54,498 bases of DNA from Enterobacteriaceae bacterium (lineage in GTDB: Bacteria > Pseudomonadota > Gammaproteobacteria > Enterobacterales > Enterobacteriaceae), in the NCBI GenBank assembly GCA_031261005.1, contig JAISKF010000046.1:1-54498 (forward strand), in the 5' to 3' direction. Made by a program: the position numbers and the translations under genes. Positions 1-9,422 of the stretch are shown in pieces. The notes beneath the pieces were generated by a model. That model was not told the DNA's origin, did not search any database, and saw only the letters and a program-made list of their open reading frames with translations. The first letter of the stretch is position 1; each line of letters opens with the position of its first letter.

Positions 1-201
1 CGTATTCTCGGCTTCTGCCAGAGCTTTATTGGCCGAATCTTCCTGCTGCTGATGATAATCCTGCCGGTGTGGTGCGGTTTACACCGTTTACATCACATGA
101 CCCATGACCTGAAATGGCATGTTCCGTCAGGTAAACTGGTGTTCTACGGCATGGCTGCGGTACTGAGTGTGATTGCCGTGATTGGTGTGTTTATGCTGTA
201 A
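1..201 (+). CDS. frdD: Fumarate reductase subunit D, C-terminal part (5' end outside the window)
   Basis: The window opens inside a reading frame of 66 codons ending in TAA at 199-201. The residues ([27 protein letters not shown]) match the C-terminal half of FrdD, one of the two small membrane anchors of the quinol:fumarate reductase used in anaerobic fumarate respiration. Two hydrophobic stretches flank the HH-rich loop, as expected for the last two membrane helices. Being the last gene of frdABCD, it is followed directly by an intrinsic terminator. Only the N-terminal part is missing, because of the window edge. Identification is by recalled similarity to E. coli FrdD. Confidence 0.93.
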   Translation, partial: RILGFCQSFIGRIFLLLMIILPVWCGLHRLHHMTHDLKWHVPSGKLVFYGMAAVLSVIAVIGVFML

Positions 202-240
202 GGCAGCACACGGCAAACACTGTTCACCGTTAATGAGATA

Positions 241-275
241 AACGCCCTGATTTCGAGAGGAATCGGGGCGTTTTT
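241..275 (+). terminator. Intrinsic terminator after frdD
   Basis: A 12-bp stem (241-252 with 261-272, one G-T wobble) has an 8-nt loop and runs into a T tract. It lies 40 bp after the frdD stop and closes the frd operon. Confidence 0.9.
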
Positions 276-507
276 ATTAGCATAATCGATTGATAATAAT
301 GTAGATTGATAAAAATATAGATTACCGCCCTACGCAAAAATCGCAGAATGATTTAATAAGTTATCGTAAAAATATAATTTCTTATCCAAAGTCAGATTAA
401 ATTAACATAATTTAAACATATCTATAATAATTAATTTACATAACCAGCCAGATAACATACCTTTATTGAGGAAACATAACTTCATCACCTCAAAATCAAT
501 ATACTTT
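276..507. other. AT-rich gene-free stretch before the TSUP gene
   Basis: No credible gene is seen. The stretch is very AT-rich and presumably holds the promoter of the downstream permease, but no single -35/-10 pair stands out. Confidence 0.5.
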
Positions 508-517
508 GGAGGCATAT

Positions 518-1264
518 ATGCCAGAGCATCTTCAACTGCTCGATCTGATTATTATCGGTTGCGGTCTTATGTTTGCTTATATCATCTTTGGTATTACCGG
601 CTTCGGTACTGCGCTAATTGCCAGCCCGCTGCTCGCTTTCTTTATTCCCGTTGATAAAATCGTTCCGCTACTGGCGCTGCTTGATTGCTCGGCGGCGATC
701 ACTAATGTACTGCGCGACAGAAAAAATGCTGACATCAGCGAAGTGAAGCGGCTAGTACCGCTTATGATTATCGGCAGTTTGATCGGTGCGGCAATTCTGC
801 TGTACTCCAACCCAGATAATTTGCTTATTTATCTGGCAGTTTTCGTCATTGCCTACGCCATTTATTCATTGAGCGGATTTAAACCGACAGCTCAATACAC
901 GCCGAAGGCTTCTGTGCCGTTTGGTTTTATCGGCGGGATTTTCAGTGCGCTGTTTGGCAGCGGCGGATTTATCTATGCAATTTATCTCTCCGGTAGAATC
1001 CCTGATAAAAACGGGATTCGCGTGACACAAAGCACATTAATTGGCTTGAGTACCTTTACCCGCATTGTCATTTTCTTTGTTGCCGGTGTGTATACCGACT
1101 GGTCATTCTTGTCGATGGCTCTGGCGCTTTTCCCTGCGATGATTATTGGTGTTTTTATCGGGCGGCGCATTACACTGGCGTTATCGAAAGAGAATTTCCT
1201 CAAGATTATCAATGTAGTAATTTTAATTTCCGGTATTTCATTACTGATCAGAGCAATCGCGTAA
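518..1264 (+). CDS. TSUP-family (TauE/SafE, DUF81) membrane permease
   Basis: A 248-residue, strongly hydrophobic protein with about eight predicted membrane segments and Gly-rich turns (IIFGITGFG near the N-terminus, ALFGSGGFIYAIYLSGR near the middle) typical of the TSUP/TauE-SafE family. These inner-membrane carriers are linked to export or import of sulfite, sulfonates or other small organic anions; the substrate cannot be read from sequence. The ATG at 518 is chosen because GGAGG lies 5 nt upstream (508-512); an in-frame TTG at 506 would overlap that site. It stands alone after the frd terminator and is followed by a repeat element, so it is probably monocistronic. Confidence 0.85.
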   Translation: MPEHLQLLDLIIIGCGLMFAYIIFGITGFGTALIASPLLAFFIPVDKIVPLLALLDCSAAITNVLRDRKNADISEVKRLVPLMIIGSLIGAAILLYSNPDNLLIYLAVFVIAYAIYSLSGFKPTAQYTPKASVPFGFIGGIFSALFGSGGFIYAIYLSGRIPDKNGIRVTQSTLIGLSTFTRIVIFFVAGVYTDWSFLSMALALFPAMIIGVFIGRRITLALSKENFLKIINVVILISGISLLIRAIA

Positions 1265-1333
1265 TAGTGCGTAACAAATCAGTTCAGCGCTGTTCATTGT
1301 TTAGCTGTTTAAAACATCTATAATCATTTTAAA

Positions 1334-1532
1334 TTAACCTCAGGTTTGGATAAGGAAATAGCAAGAATCATAGGTTAATAGATTGATAATAAATAATTTG
1401 TAGAGGCGGCAATCTGTCGCCCGCACAAACCGCTGTGAAATCAACGGGCGGTTAACAACCGCCCCTACGAAATATCATAATTATTTGAAATTTATATTAA
1501 AAATATAACTTTTCATCCGAAATTTAGATTAA
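1334..1532 (+). repeat. Family-1 REPIN/MITE-like element, full-length copy A
   Basis: About 199 bp, bounded by TTAACCT (1334) and AGATTAA (ending 1532). It contains the AT-rich left arm (AGGTTAATAGATTGATAATAA), a GTAG-headed GC-rich hairpin, a spacer, an inverted GC-rich partner ending in CTAC, and the right arm (ATTTGAAATTTAT). The inner hairpins carry more mismatches than in the copy at 12182-12384. It occupies almost the whole gap between the TSUP gene and the small ORF. Confidence 0.85.
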
Positions 1533-1547
1533 ATGACGAATCCACTG

Positions 1548-1569
1548 ATACCCAAAAGCTGACGGGTAT
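1548..1569. repeat. Solo family-2 palindrome (ATACCC...GGGTAT)
   Basis: A 22-bp inverted sequence, ATACCC at 1548 and GGGTAT ending 1569, matching the termini of the longer family-2 element at 34833-34990. It lies just before the small ORF at 1591. Confidence 0.5.
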
Positions 1570-1590
1570 AACATCAAAGAGGTTACAGCC

Positions 1591-1704
1591 ATGAGCAACA
1601 TTGGACATAAAAGTGTCGTAGCGCTAATTGCGATCTGTGCCTTATCTGGTATCGGCGGTGTTGTTCTGGCTGGTTTAATGATCTATGTTCGGGCTATTGC
1701 CTGA
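1591..1704 (+). CDS. Putative 37-residue small membrane protein
   Basis: ATG at 1591 is preceded by AAAGAGG with a suitable spacing, and the frame stops at TGA 1702-1704. After a short polar start (MSNIGHKS) the product is one continuous hydrophobic segment with small residues (ALIAICALSGIGGVVLAGL) ending in IYVRAIA, like many single-pass bacterial small proteins. I do not recognise the family. It is flanked by the family-1 repeat upstream and ppa downstream, in the same orientation. A good ribosome binding site and coherent composition support it, but chance is possible at this length. Confidence 0.5.
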   Translation: MSNIGHKSVVALIAICALSGIGGVVLAGLMIYVRAIA

Positions 1705-1804
1705 ACATTTACTCCGCAGTTTTTTGCTATTCATGACTTATTAACCGCTATTCACTTATATCCATGCCGTCATCTCGGTAATAATCTGCCAATTTGATTA
1801 AAAA

Positions 1805-1835
1805 TTGCAGATTCACGCCGAGAGTTGGCTATAAT
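1805..1835 (+). promoter_or_regulatory. Likely ppa promoter
   Basis: TATAAT at 1830-1835 with TTGCAG at 1805-1810 (19-bp spacer, slightly long), 45 bp before the ppa start codon. The -10 box sits between the arms of an inverted repeat, GTTGGC (1824-1829) and GCCAAC (1840-1845). Confidence 0.55.
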
Positions 1836-1880
1836 AAACGCCAACTTCAACATCTACTTTTTGAACAAAAGGAAAGAAAA

Positions 1881-2414
1881 ATGGGACTTAATTCCGTTCC
1901 GGCAGGCAAAGACCTTCCAGAAGATATTTACGTTGTTATTGAAATTCCAGCTAACGCCGATCCAATTAAATACGAAGTAGACAAAGAAAGCGGTGCGATT
2001 TTTGTTGACCGTTTCATGTCAACCGCCATGTTCTATCCATGTAACTATGGTTACATCAACCATACGTTATCATTAGATGGCGATCCGGTGGACGTATTAG
2101 TGCCAACGCCATATCCATTACTACCAGGTTCTGTGATTCGCTGCCGTCCGGTTGGCGTATTAAAAATGACTGACGAAGCTGGCGAAGATGCAAAATTAGT
2201 GGCTGTTCCACACACTAAACTGAGCAAAGAATACGATCACATTAAAGACGTTAACGACTTACCTGAATTGCTGCGCGCACAGATCACCCACTTCTTTGAA
2301 CATTACAAAGATCTGGAAAAAGGTAAATGGGTTAAAGTTGACGGTTGGGAAGATGCAGCATCAGCGAAAGCTGAGATCACCGCTTCTTTTGAACGCGCTA
2401 AACAAAGCAAGTAA
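1881..2414 (+). CDS. ppa: Inorganic pyrophosphatase
   Basis: A 177-residue family I soluble pyrophosphatase that hydrolyses pyrophosphate to phosphate and so pulls forward biosynthetic reactions in the cytoplasm. Visible signature residues include the metal-binding block DGDPVDVLV and the N-terminal segment [23 protein letters not shown], near-identical to E. coli Ppa. The ATG at 1881 follows AGGAAAG; an upstream in-frame start at 1794 would add residues absent from the family and lies in the promoter. Full length, and followed by a strong terminator. ytfP and tamAB lie downstream on the other strand, as in E. coli. Confidence 0.98.
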   Translation: MGLNSVPAGKDLPEDIYVVIEIPANADPIKYEVDKESGAIFVDRFMSTAMFYPCNYGYINHTLSLDGDPVDVLVPTPYPLLPGSVIRCRPVGVLKMTDEAGEDAKLVAVPHTKLSKEYDHIKDVNDLPELLRAQITHFFEHYKDLEKGKWVKVDGWEDAASAKAEITASFERAKQSK

Positions 2415-2430
2415 TTCTTCAGACATGCAA

Positions 2431-2457
2431 AAGAGCGCTGAAACAGCGCTCTTTTTT
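2431..2457 (+). terminator. Terminator of ppa, probably bidirectional
   Basis: Perfect 10-bp stem AAGAGCGCTG / CAGCGCTCTT with an AAA loop (2431-2453), followed by a T run. The reverse strand also ends in four T residues, so it can end ytfP transcription from the other side. Confidence 0.92.
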
Positions 2458-2486
2458 ATTGTTATTTCATCAAGTTATATCGACTA

Positions 2487-2831
2487 TTAATTTTCTGAAC
2501 GATGAACCCAATCACCGCCATCAATACGTTTTAATCCTTCGACAGAGTGCAGATAAAGATACATCCATGCACTGCCATACGGCGTTTGTACCAGTTCACG
2601 TTTGTAATCACGGGTATCATTCTTCAACTCATCGAGTTCTGCCAGAATAGAAGAATCAACACGATACACTTCACAATCAATTTCACCCGCGCCCTTGATC
2701 ACCGCAGGATAGTGCCCTAAATCGTACAATTCGTAACCAGCAATGCGATACTCACCCAAAAACTGAGCATTTGTCATCCAATGACTATTACCCTGACCTC
2801 GTCTTAGACTTCCATAAACCATAATTCGCAT
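2487..2831 (-). CDS. ytfP: Gamma-glutamylcyclotransferase-like protein YtfP
   Basis: A 114-residue protein of the gamma-glutamylcyclotransferase-like (AIG2/GGCT) fold. The N-terminal MRIMVYGSLRRGQGN carries the family's YGSL substrate-binding loop, and HYPAV and YGSAWMYLY follow as in E. coli YtfP (113 aa). Its biochemical activity in enterobacteria is not firmly established. The start codon lies 2 bp after the tamB stop, so it is the last gene of a tamA-tamB-ytfP operon, an arrangement conserved in E. coli. Confidence 0.93.
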   Translation of the reverse strand: MRIMVYGSLRRGQGNSHWMTNAQFLGEYRIAGYELYDLGHYPAVIKGAGEIDCEVYRVDSSILAELDELKNDTRDYKRELVQTPYGSAWMYLYLHSVEGLKRIDGGDWVHRSEN

Positions 2832-2833
2832 AA

Positions 2834-5800
2834 TTAAAACTCAAACTGGTAAAGCACGTCCAATGCCTGATCGATACCAGACACCGCTTCCAGATACAAT
2901 CTCGGCATCAGCCTGTAGCGTAAAGTTAGCGTCGCCAGTGAATCAAAAATTCCGACACCATACTTCACCTGTAAACCCGGCATAATATAACCGCTAACCA
3001 CAACAGAAGAGCTATCGCCCACGCCTTGTGTATCTAATGATAGATTTTTAACCCCAAACGCTTCGCCAATTTGACCAACCAGCTTACCGCTTTTCGCTAC
3101 GCCTAATCCAATCAGCATGGAAGTCATCATATCACTATCACCACCACTGCTGTCCAGCCCTTGCCCTCTAAGCAAATAAGACAGTGCTTGCTGCTGCGAC
3201 ATCGCAGGATCGGAGAATATCTCGACTGTCGGTTCGCTGGCAAGTCCGGTAACGCGCACACCTGCCGTCACATTGTCTTCCGTCGAATCAGGATTACGGA
3301 TCGCTTCCAGATTTAACATCGGCTGATCCGGCGGTCCGGCAAACTGAATAAGACCTTTCTGGATCACCAAATCCTGCCCGTAAGCACGGAATTTACCGCT
3401 CGGAATATTCACCTGCCCGTTCAGCCCCAAGCCTTTCTTATCCTGAATCACTTTCAGATCGCCCTGCAAACGGGCTTTCAAGCCAAACGCACTGATCAAT
3501 ACGTTATTACCGATATTGATCACCAGATTGCTCGTGATTGGAATCGATGACGTTTTCGTTTCTATTGGCTGTAAATTTCGATCCAGCATCACTTCATCAG
3601 AAGAGATACCCGTCGCACTATCCGGTATCTCTTCAACCGTAATGCGCGCCCACGGAATAGCGACCGAACCATTGAGCGACAGCAGTTGCGGCGTCGCTTC
3701 AAACACAATATCAGGAGAAACGTCGAGCATGATGGTCGGCGGCATAGCAACGCGGATCTGGTCGCCTTTTGCCGTGATACTGGCGCGCCATGCGTCAATC
3801 TTACGCCAGTCTGCATTACCGCCGAGCGTCAGCGAGCCTTTATCGGTTTGGATCAACCCCGTCAGCTCAGAACCCGTACCATTAAAGTTAACCGCCAGTT
3901 GCCCCGCTTTCACGATTAACGGAATCCATTGAGTATTAAGCTGCAATTTATCCAACGTCAACGGTCCTGTAATGCGCGGATTTTTAATATTTCCGCCCAA
4001 GCGCAGATCCGCATTCAACATACCGTCAGCGGTTTCACTGCTCACCAGAATTGGCTTGAGCAGCGCCAGCGAAATGTTCTCAACTTGCACATTGCCGGAT
4101 AAATTACGGTTATTTTGCGGATCGCTAACCTGCACATTACCGTTAAAACTGCCGTTGTTGGCAATCTTCATCAGCCAGTTAAGCTGCGCGCGATTGCCGC
4201 TCATATTGGCATCGAGCTTCACGGTATCCAGTACGATGGGTAATGAATGCCCCTCAACTATTTGCGTCAGTGCAACGCCATCACCGTTAAGTATCACTTT
4301 CGCTTGCGGCAACGCGCCATCAGCTTTCCAGCTAATATCCGCATTACCGGTAAACACGCCTTTAGCAGTAGTTTCGCTGCCAAGCATTGGTGCTAACATC
4401 GCCAAATCAAAACGCTTGAGAACGATACTTGCCTGCCCGTTGACTCCCGCCGTAATGGTTTTTGGCGCACAAATTTCAGCATGAGGATTAAGCCAGCAAT
4501 GTGCGCCAATACTGATAGTTTGCTGGCTATTGCTGTAATCTAACGCGATATTCTGCGAAGTATGCCACTCACCCATCGGCGTATTAAAATGCGGATCACT
4601 GAGCGTACCTTTCCAGCGCTCATTTGCCCGATCGAAGCTGCCATTCAGTGCCAGTTCACCGGAAATCGGCTCACCAGCAATATTCAATTTCAAATGATGA
4701 TTAGCTTCATTACCGTCCGCATTCAGGCTTAACTGACTGATCTTCAAATCGCCTTGCTGCAACTCACTGACATTTAATGCCAGCGTACCTTTTACCTGAC
4801 TGGCGGAAGTTATATCACTGTTGAACGTAACTTTAGCGATATGCAAATCCTGCCAGCCTAATCCGCTGGCATTTAAATCCGCCAGCAGTTGCGGAGATTT
4901 TGCCTCACCACGCAATTTAATATTGCCCTGAATCACACCGCGAAGACTCGGTAACATACCGGTTAACTGCGGAGCATTAATCTCTGCATCAAGCGCCCAT
5001 TGACTGGCAAGATCACCTTTAACATTAAGCGTATTTGATCCCAAGACCAGATTAAAATTTGGGATCACCCACTGACCTGAATCATTGCCTTGCAGCGAAC
5101 CTTTCGCCGTTAATCGGTTTTGCTTAATTTGACCATTAACATCAAGCTCTGGAATCGCTAACTGCCAGCTACCACCATGCAGACTGCCTTTGCTGCTGAT
5201 TTTACCGCTTATCTGAGCAGGATATTGCGCCCACTGCTGCGCGGTGTTAATACCATCAATCGTCAATAATGATTGCCAACTGATCGCATCACGCCAATCA
5301 ACCACGCCCGTAAGTTCTGCTTGCCCTTGTAAAGTCTTCAGACGCAAACGAGATAACACAAACTGCTGAATATTGCCTTTGCCGTCCAGCAGCAAATTTG
5401 TTGGCGGAATATCCGTTCCGGCAATCGCTGAGTGCCATGACAGGGTATAATCTGTCGCTTTGCCATCAAGCCGCAGTCGGGTATCACCAATATGATAATC
5501 ATCGTTACCGTTAAATAACTGCTTAGTTTCTAACGTTAGCGAGAGCGGTAAACCCGCAGTTGCCAGCGCGGTTTCTGCATTTAATTGCGCGGAAACCGCG
5601 CCGGAAACATTCAGATCAGCGCTAAGCTGCCCGACAATTTCACCGCTTAATAACAGCTTAATTTTTTCCCCTTTTAATTCCGGCAGCGGAGAAAAATCAT
5701 TTATCGTACTGTTGAGCGTTAAGTTAACCTGCCAGTTACCGCTCATCGCGGTATCACCCGTCAATGCCGCGATACCTTGCGGTGCATTTATTTTTAATGA

Positions 5801-6640
5801 CTGAATTTGAATCAGCGCATCTTTAGTCGAGCCTTGTAATTCCAGCCGATCAATTTGTATTGGTGTAGAAATAGCCCCCGTCAGACGGAGATCTTCTCCG
5901 ATCAAACTCGGCACATTGAAATCCATCGGTAAACGAATTTCCGGCAATGATGCCAATAGCGGCTCAGAGAACAATGCTTTTAGCATGTCGCCCGTTGTTT
6001 CTTGCGGCACTTCCGGTGCGGGTTGTTCTGCGGGTGTTGGTTGTTCCGTTGGTATCGGCGGCTCTGTTAATAGAGCCGTTTCCGGCAATGCCACCAGCAA
6101 TTGACGAATATCCGTAGGCTGTATATCGATCTGCCGCTGCTGCCAACGGGCAGCACTGCGAAACTCACCCAACGTAATCGCCAAATTATCAACCGTGACA
6201 CTCACGTTATTAAGACGCAGCAAACTCAACTCAATGGGATAAGGAGTGCGAATATCCGTAACCGGTTCAAAGGGTTTAGTGTCTACGGTTTCCGATGACG
6301 GAATTTGATCCGTATTGATCTTTACATCGACATCTTTTGCCGTAAGTGCATTAACGCAAATTTTACCGTTAGTGATGCAGCCAAAATTAATCGACAGATG
6401 AAACTCGCCGACCTGCACAGCAACGCCGGGCATGGTGTAACTGGCGTTAGAAAGCGTGAGATCACGCAATTCGCCCTCAACACCGCCAATTTGTAAGCCA
6501 GAGACAAAACGCGGCGTATTATTCAGCAACCAGTGCAAACCGGTTTGCGTTCCCAGTAACCACGTCAGCGCACCGATCAACAGCACCAGCAAAACCAATA
6601 AACTAAGCGCAATGCGTTTTATCCATGTTTTCAGCGTCAT
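2834..6640 (-). CDS. tamB: Translocation and assembly module inner-membrane subunit TamB
   Basis: A 1268-residue AsmA-like protein, close to the usual TamB length. An N-terminal membrane anchor (about residues 9-29, LALL-rich) is followed by a long repetitive beta-rich body predicted to form a periplasm-spanning groove, and a conserved C-terminal DUF490 domain ending in a beta-signal-like LYQFEF. Known role: TamB with TamA helps insert some outer-membrane proteins and is implicated in phospholipid transport to the outer membrane. Its ATG overlaps the tamA stop by 4 bp (ATGA), indicating translational coupling. Residues about 191-216 form a Pro/Glu/Gln/Thr-rich low-complexity insert. Confidence 0.97.
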   Translation of the reverse strand: MTLKTWIKRIALSLLVLLVLLIGALTWLLGTQTGLHWLLNNTPRFVSGLQIGGVEGELRDLTLSNASYTMPGVAVQVGEFHLSINFGCITNGKICVNALTAKDVDVKINTDQIPSSETVDTKPFEPVTDIRTPYPIELSLLRLNNVSVTVDNLAITLGEFRSAARWQQRQIDIQPTDIRQLLVALPETALLTEPPIPTEQPTPAEQPAPEVPQETTGDMLKALFSEPLLASLPEIRLPMDFNVPSLIGEDLRLTGAISTPIQIDRLELQGSTKDALIQIQSLKINAPQGIAALTGDTAMSGNWQVNLTLNSTINDFSPLPELKGEKIKLLLSGEIVGQLSADLNVSGAVSAQLNAETALATAGLPLSLTLETKQLFNGNDDYHIGDTRLRLDGKATDYTLSWHSAIAGTDIPPTNLLLDGKGNIQQFVLSRLRLKTLQGQAELTGVVDWRDAISWQSLLTIDGINTAQQWAQYPAQISGKISSKGSLHGGSWQLAIPELDVNGQIKQNRLTAKGSLQGNDSGQWVIPNFNLVLGSNTLNVKGDLASQWALDAEINAPQLTGMLPSLRGVIQGNIKLRGEAKSPQLLADLNASGLGWQDLHIAKVTFNSDITSASQVKGTLALNVSELQQGDLKISQLSLNADGNEANHHLKLNIAGEPISGELALNGSFDRANERWKGTLSDPHFNTPMGEWHTSQNIALDYSNSQQTISIGAHCWLNPHAEICAPKTITAGVNGQASIVLKRFDLAMLAPMLGSETTAKGVFTGNADISWKADGALPQAKVILNGDGVALTQIVEGHSLPIVLDTVKLDANMSGNRAQLNWLMKIANNGSFNGNVQVSDPQNNRNLSGNVQVENISLALLKPILVSSETADGMLNADLRLGGNIKNPRITGPLTLDKLQLNTQWIPLIVKAGQLAVNFNGTGSELTGLIQTDKGSLTLGGNADWRKIDAWRASITAKGDQIRVAMPPTIMLDVSPDIVFEATPQLLSLNGSVAIPWARITVEEIPDSATGISSDEVMLDRNLQPIETKTSSIPITSNLVINIGNNVLISAFGLKARLQGDLKVIQDKKGLGLNGQVNIPSGKFRAYGQDLVIQKGLIQFAGPPDQPMLNLEAIRNPDSTEDNVTAGVRVTGLASEPTVEIFSDPAMSQQQALSYLLRGQGLDSSGGDSDMMTSMLIGLGVAKSGKLVGQIGEAFGVKNLSLDTQGVGDSSSVVVSGYIMPGLQVKYGVGIFDSLATLTLRYRLMPRLYLEAVSGIDQALDVLYQFEF

Positions 6641-8397
6641 AGTTCAGGTCCTAAGCCAATATAAAACTGTACACCGTGCTCATCTCTATCACCAATCGGC
6701 GCGGCAATATCAAATTTGATCGGTCCTACCGGCGAAGCCCAACGCACACCGACACCTGCGCCTTTCTTGATGGTGTAATCATCGAGCTTATTGACCGCAT
6801 TACCGCCATCAGCAAATGCCGCGCCCCACCAGTTACCGCTGACGTTATATTGATATTCCAATGAAGCGGTTGCCATTTTGGACGCGCCGGTCAGTTTATC
6901 GTCACTGTCTTCCGGCGAAATAGATTTGTATTTATAACCGCGAATGCTGCGATCGCCGCCCGCGAAGAAACGCAATGACGGCGGAACTTTGCTGAACTCG
7001 CCGGTTTCAATCCAGCCGATATTGCCCCGCGCAATAAAACGATGTTTATCTGCCAGAGAACGAATCCAGACGTTTTGCGCCTGAACAATGGTGAAATCAA
7101 TGTCAGAACCCCAAGCGGTATCAGACACATCTACAGAATAGCGCTGACTATCGCCCCACATCGCCATCACTCCGCCGCGCTGACGAGTACGGCTCAAACT
7201 CGCACCCGGATAAATCAGCATCACGTTATGCGTTGCGGAGGCTTGGGTAAAGTCGTCCAGACTCCAGCGCAGATTCAGCGAACGTTGCCAACCGCTGGCG
7301 ACGTCCCAGTAACGCGCGACATTAAGCATACCAGAGCTGGATTTAGTATCGTTTTGATCTTCATGCTTGTAGCCGGATTGCAGTAAGTAATACTGCTCCA
7401 ACGGACTTTTCAGCAGCGGAATCTTATAACTGAAATCTAAACTCTGTTCCGGCGAAGACAAGCTGATACTCGACTCAAAGCTATGCCCGCGATTATTTAC
7501 CCACGGTTTCTTCCAGTTAGTTTTAACTTTGGGACCAATATCGGTGGAATAACCACCGCCCAGCTCAATGGTATTTTTATTACGCGGAGAAACCACACCG
7601 TCCAGCGGCAACCGCTTCTCACCATCAGTTTTATCCTGATAAACCGCCTTAAAATTCGGCGACACCACTACGCTATTAAACCAGTTCGTCGAGGCAAGAC
7701 GGCGATTCAGCTCAGAGAGCTGCGCGGAGGTGTAATACTCTCCCTCTTTAAACGGAATCAGATTTTGCAAATAGTCATCGCGGATTTGCGAACCGGTAAA
7801 AGTCACTTTGCCAAAGCGATAGCGATCGCCGCTGTTAAAGTCGATGTCCCAAAACGCTTCGTGCAAATCGGCTGCCACGCCCAACTGACTTTTTGTAATA
7901 TCCGCATCAAAATAGCCGCGCCGAATTGCCAAACCTGTCAGCGAGCTTTTAAAACTGTCATAAGTGCCGTGATCCAAAATAGTATTTTTAGCGGGAACAT
8001 CGGTCCGAAGCAGCTCAAGGTAGGAGGGATCATCTTTCGCCTGACCGGTGATCTCAATATGCGTTTCCGCAATGCGTACCGGCTCACCTGCCGTTACAGT
8101 GGCAGTTAAAACTGGCTTAACGGCAAACGCAGGCTGCGTCACCGTAAATTCAACGGTAGGATTATAGTAACCTTTGGCGCGTAAACCTTTACGGATAGTC
8201 TCTTCCACCTGATGAGTAAAGCGCGGCGTATTAGCCATTTCATTTTCGGGGATCACCGAAAGCAAGGCTTGAACATTTTGCGCCAAATCACCGCTAAGCC
8301 CTTTGACGTCCAGCGTCAAATCCGCCGTTCTGACTGGCGAAACGACCAACATCAGCGGTAATAACAGAGGAAACATTCTATATCGAGATCGTGACAC
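6637..8397 (-). CDS. tamA: Translocation and assembly module outer-membrane subunit TamA
   Basis: An Omp85-family protein: signal peptide ([18 protein letters not shown] region), three POTRA domains (about residues 20-260), then a 16-strand barrel with the RGYKYKS motif of the Omp85 L6 loop and an IGLGPEL C-terminus as in E. coli TamA. It sits in the outer membrane and works with TamB. The GTG at 8397 is chosen because AGGAG (minus strand, 8403-8407) precedes it by 5 nt. The ATG at 8418 has no ribosome binding site, and the ATG at 8376 is a further alternative that would still keep the signal peptide. First gene of tamA-tamB-ytfP, divergent from msrA. Confidence 0.95.
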   Translation of the reverse strand: MSRSRYRMFPLLLPLMLVVSPVRTADLTLDVKGLSGDLAQNVQALLSVIPENEMANTPRFTHQVEETIRKGLRAKGYYNPTVEFTVTQPAFAVKPVLTATVTAGEPVRIAETHIEITGQAKDDPSYLELLRTDVPAKNTILDHGTYDSFKSSLTGLAIRRGYFDADITKSQLGVAADLHEAFWDIDFNSGDRYRFGKVTFTGSQIRDDYLQNLIPFKEGEYYTSAQLSELNRRLASTNWFNSVVVSPNFKAVYQDKTDGEKRLPLDGVVSPRNKNTIELGGGYSTDIGPKVKTNWKKPWVNNRGHSFESSISLSSPEQSLDFSYKIPLLKSPLEQYYLLQSGYKHEDQNDTKSSSGMLNVARYWDVASGWQRSLNLRWSLDDFTQASATHNVMLIYPGASLSRTRQRGGVMAMWGDSQRYSVDVSDTAWGSDIDFTIVQAQNVWIRSLADKHRFIARGNIGWIETGEFSKVPPSLRFFAGGDRSIRGYKYKSISPEDSDDKLTGASKMATASLEYQYNVSGNWWGAAFADGGNAVNKLDDYTIKKGAGVGVRWASPVGPIKFDIAAPIGDRDEHGVQFYIGLGPEL

Positions 8398-8578
8398 TCC
8401 GGCTCCTGGATAATCCATTCAGATTGCTATTAAGTGATTTAACTATTTCAAGATAGACAACAAGATAGACAAAGTTACGTTATGATTCACCTATATCTTG
8501 TTCATTATTTATTATATTGTCGATAAATAAGAGTTATAAAAGTAGTCAAAACCAGTAAAAAACGTTCGGAGGTCTTCT

Positions 8579-9214
8579 ATGTCACCGATTAATAAATCAG
8601 AAATTATCTCACCAGAACACGCTCTGTCTGGTCGTACTGAAACCATGCCTGTCGCGGATAAGCATCTGGTTTTGCACTCATCAATGACAGAGATTCCCGC
8701 CAATATGTCGATTGCGTTATTTGGTATGGGTTGTTTTTGGGGCGTGGAGCGTCTGTTTTGGCAGCAAACCGGCGTTTACAGCACTGCGGCTGGTTACAGC
8801 GGCGGAATAACGCCCAATCCAACATATCATGAAGTTTGCAGCAATCAGACCGGTCATGCTGAAGTGGTGCGCGTGGTGTTCGATCCTGACATTATCAGCT
8901 ACGAAGAGTTATTGACGCTGTTTTGGGAAAATCACGATCCGGCACAAGGAATGCGGCAAGGTCACGATGTCGGCAGCCAGTATCGCTCGGCAATTTATGC
9001 CACAACACCAGAGCAGCTACAGCAAGCATTAACCAGCCAACAAGCCTATGAAGCAGCAATGTTCGCAGCCAATGATAAACGCACCATCACCACTGAAATT
9101 ATCATGGCGAAACCATTCTATTTTGCCGAAGACGAGCATCAACAATATTTAGCAAAACACCCGAACGGTTATTGCGGGCTTGCAGGGATCGGTGTTTGTA
9201 TGCCGCCGAATTAA
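8579..9214 (+). CDS. msrA: Peptide methionine sulfoxide reductase MsrA
   Basis: A 211-residue enzyme that reduces the S epimer of methionine sulfoxide, free or in proteins, repairing oxidative damage with thioredoxin as reductant. The catalytic motif GCFWG is present (residues about 50-54), and C-terminal resolving cysteines lie in [15 protein letters not shown]. Length and ends match E. coli MsrA. ATG at 8579 follows GGAGG. Divergent from tamA, as in E. coli. After the stop there is a 10-bp hairpin (9225-9251) without a U tract, so it is not a convincing terminator. Confidence 0.97.
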   Translation: MSPINKSEIISPEHALSGRTETMPVADKHLVLHSSMTEIPANMSIALFGMGCFWGVERLFWQQTGVYSTAAGYSGGITPNPTYHEVCSNQTGHAEVVRVVFDPDIISYEELLTLFWENHDPAQGMRQGHDVGSQYRSAIYATTPEQLQQALTSQQAYEAAMFAANDKRTITTEIIMAKPFYFAEDEHQQYLAKHPNGYCGLAGIGVCMPPN

Positions 9215-9258
9215 TTCAGTTTCTCCCGTTATCTGCTCGCAAGATAGCGGGGAATGAG

Positions 9259-9286
9259 ATGACAAGATTTAACCAACTGTTATACT
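9259..9286 (+). promoter_or_regulatory. Likely paeA promoter
   Basis: ATGACA (9259-9264), a 16-bp spacer, and an extended -10 TGTTATACT (TATACT at 9281-9286). Transcription would start near 9293, placing the following hairpin close to the 5' end of the RNA. Confidence 0.6.
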
Positions 9287-9307
9287 AATCAATGTTAATT
9301 CGACGAC

Positions 9308-9350
9308 AACGGACTACCGCCGGGTTACTCCCCAAGCGAGTCCGTTACTC
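9308..9350 (+). promoter_or_regulatory. Structured 5' leader / possible attenuator of paeA
   Basis: Stem AACGGACT (9308-9315) pairs perfectly with AGTCCGTT (9339-9346). The 23-nt loop holds a smaller GGG/CCC pairing, and the stem is followed by a C/T run (CTCTTTTT). It begins about 15 nt after the predicted start site and lies about 75 nt before the paeA start codon. It may be an attenuator or a structured ligand-responsive leader. It is too far downstream of the promoter at 9259-9286 to be only the msrA terminator, but that simpler role cannot be excluded. Confidence 0.5.
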
Positions 9351-9422
9351 TTTTTACTCATTTTTAGTTATTCAACCTAGCTATTTTTTTAGATCTTAAT
9401 TCCGATATAAACCGGATAAATT

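Noticed and set aside
3516-4484. Long open frames antisense to tamB (138 and 170 codons)
   Set aside because: They mirror the coding frame of a well-conserved gene, lack ribosome binding sites and show no protein-like motifs.
7483-8109. A 208-codon plus-strand frame inside tamA
   Set aside because: It is antisense to conserved POTRA and barrel sequence; composition is typical of a shadow frame.
9225-9251. Hairpin after msrA as an intrinsic terminator
   Set aside because: The 10-bp stem lacks a following T run.
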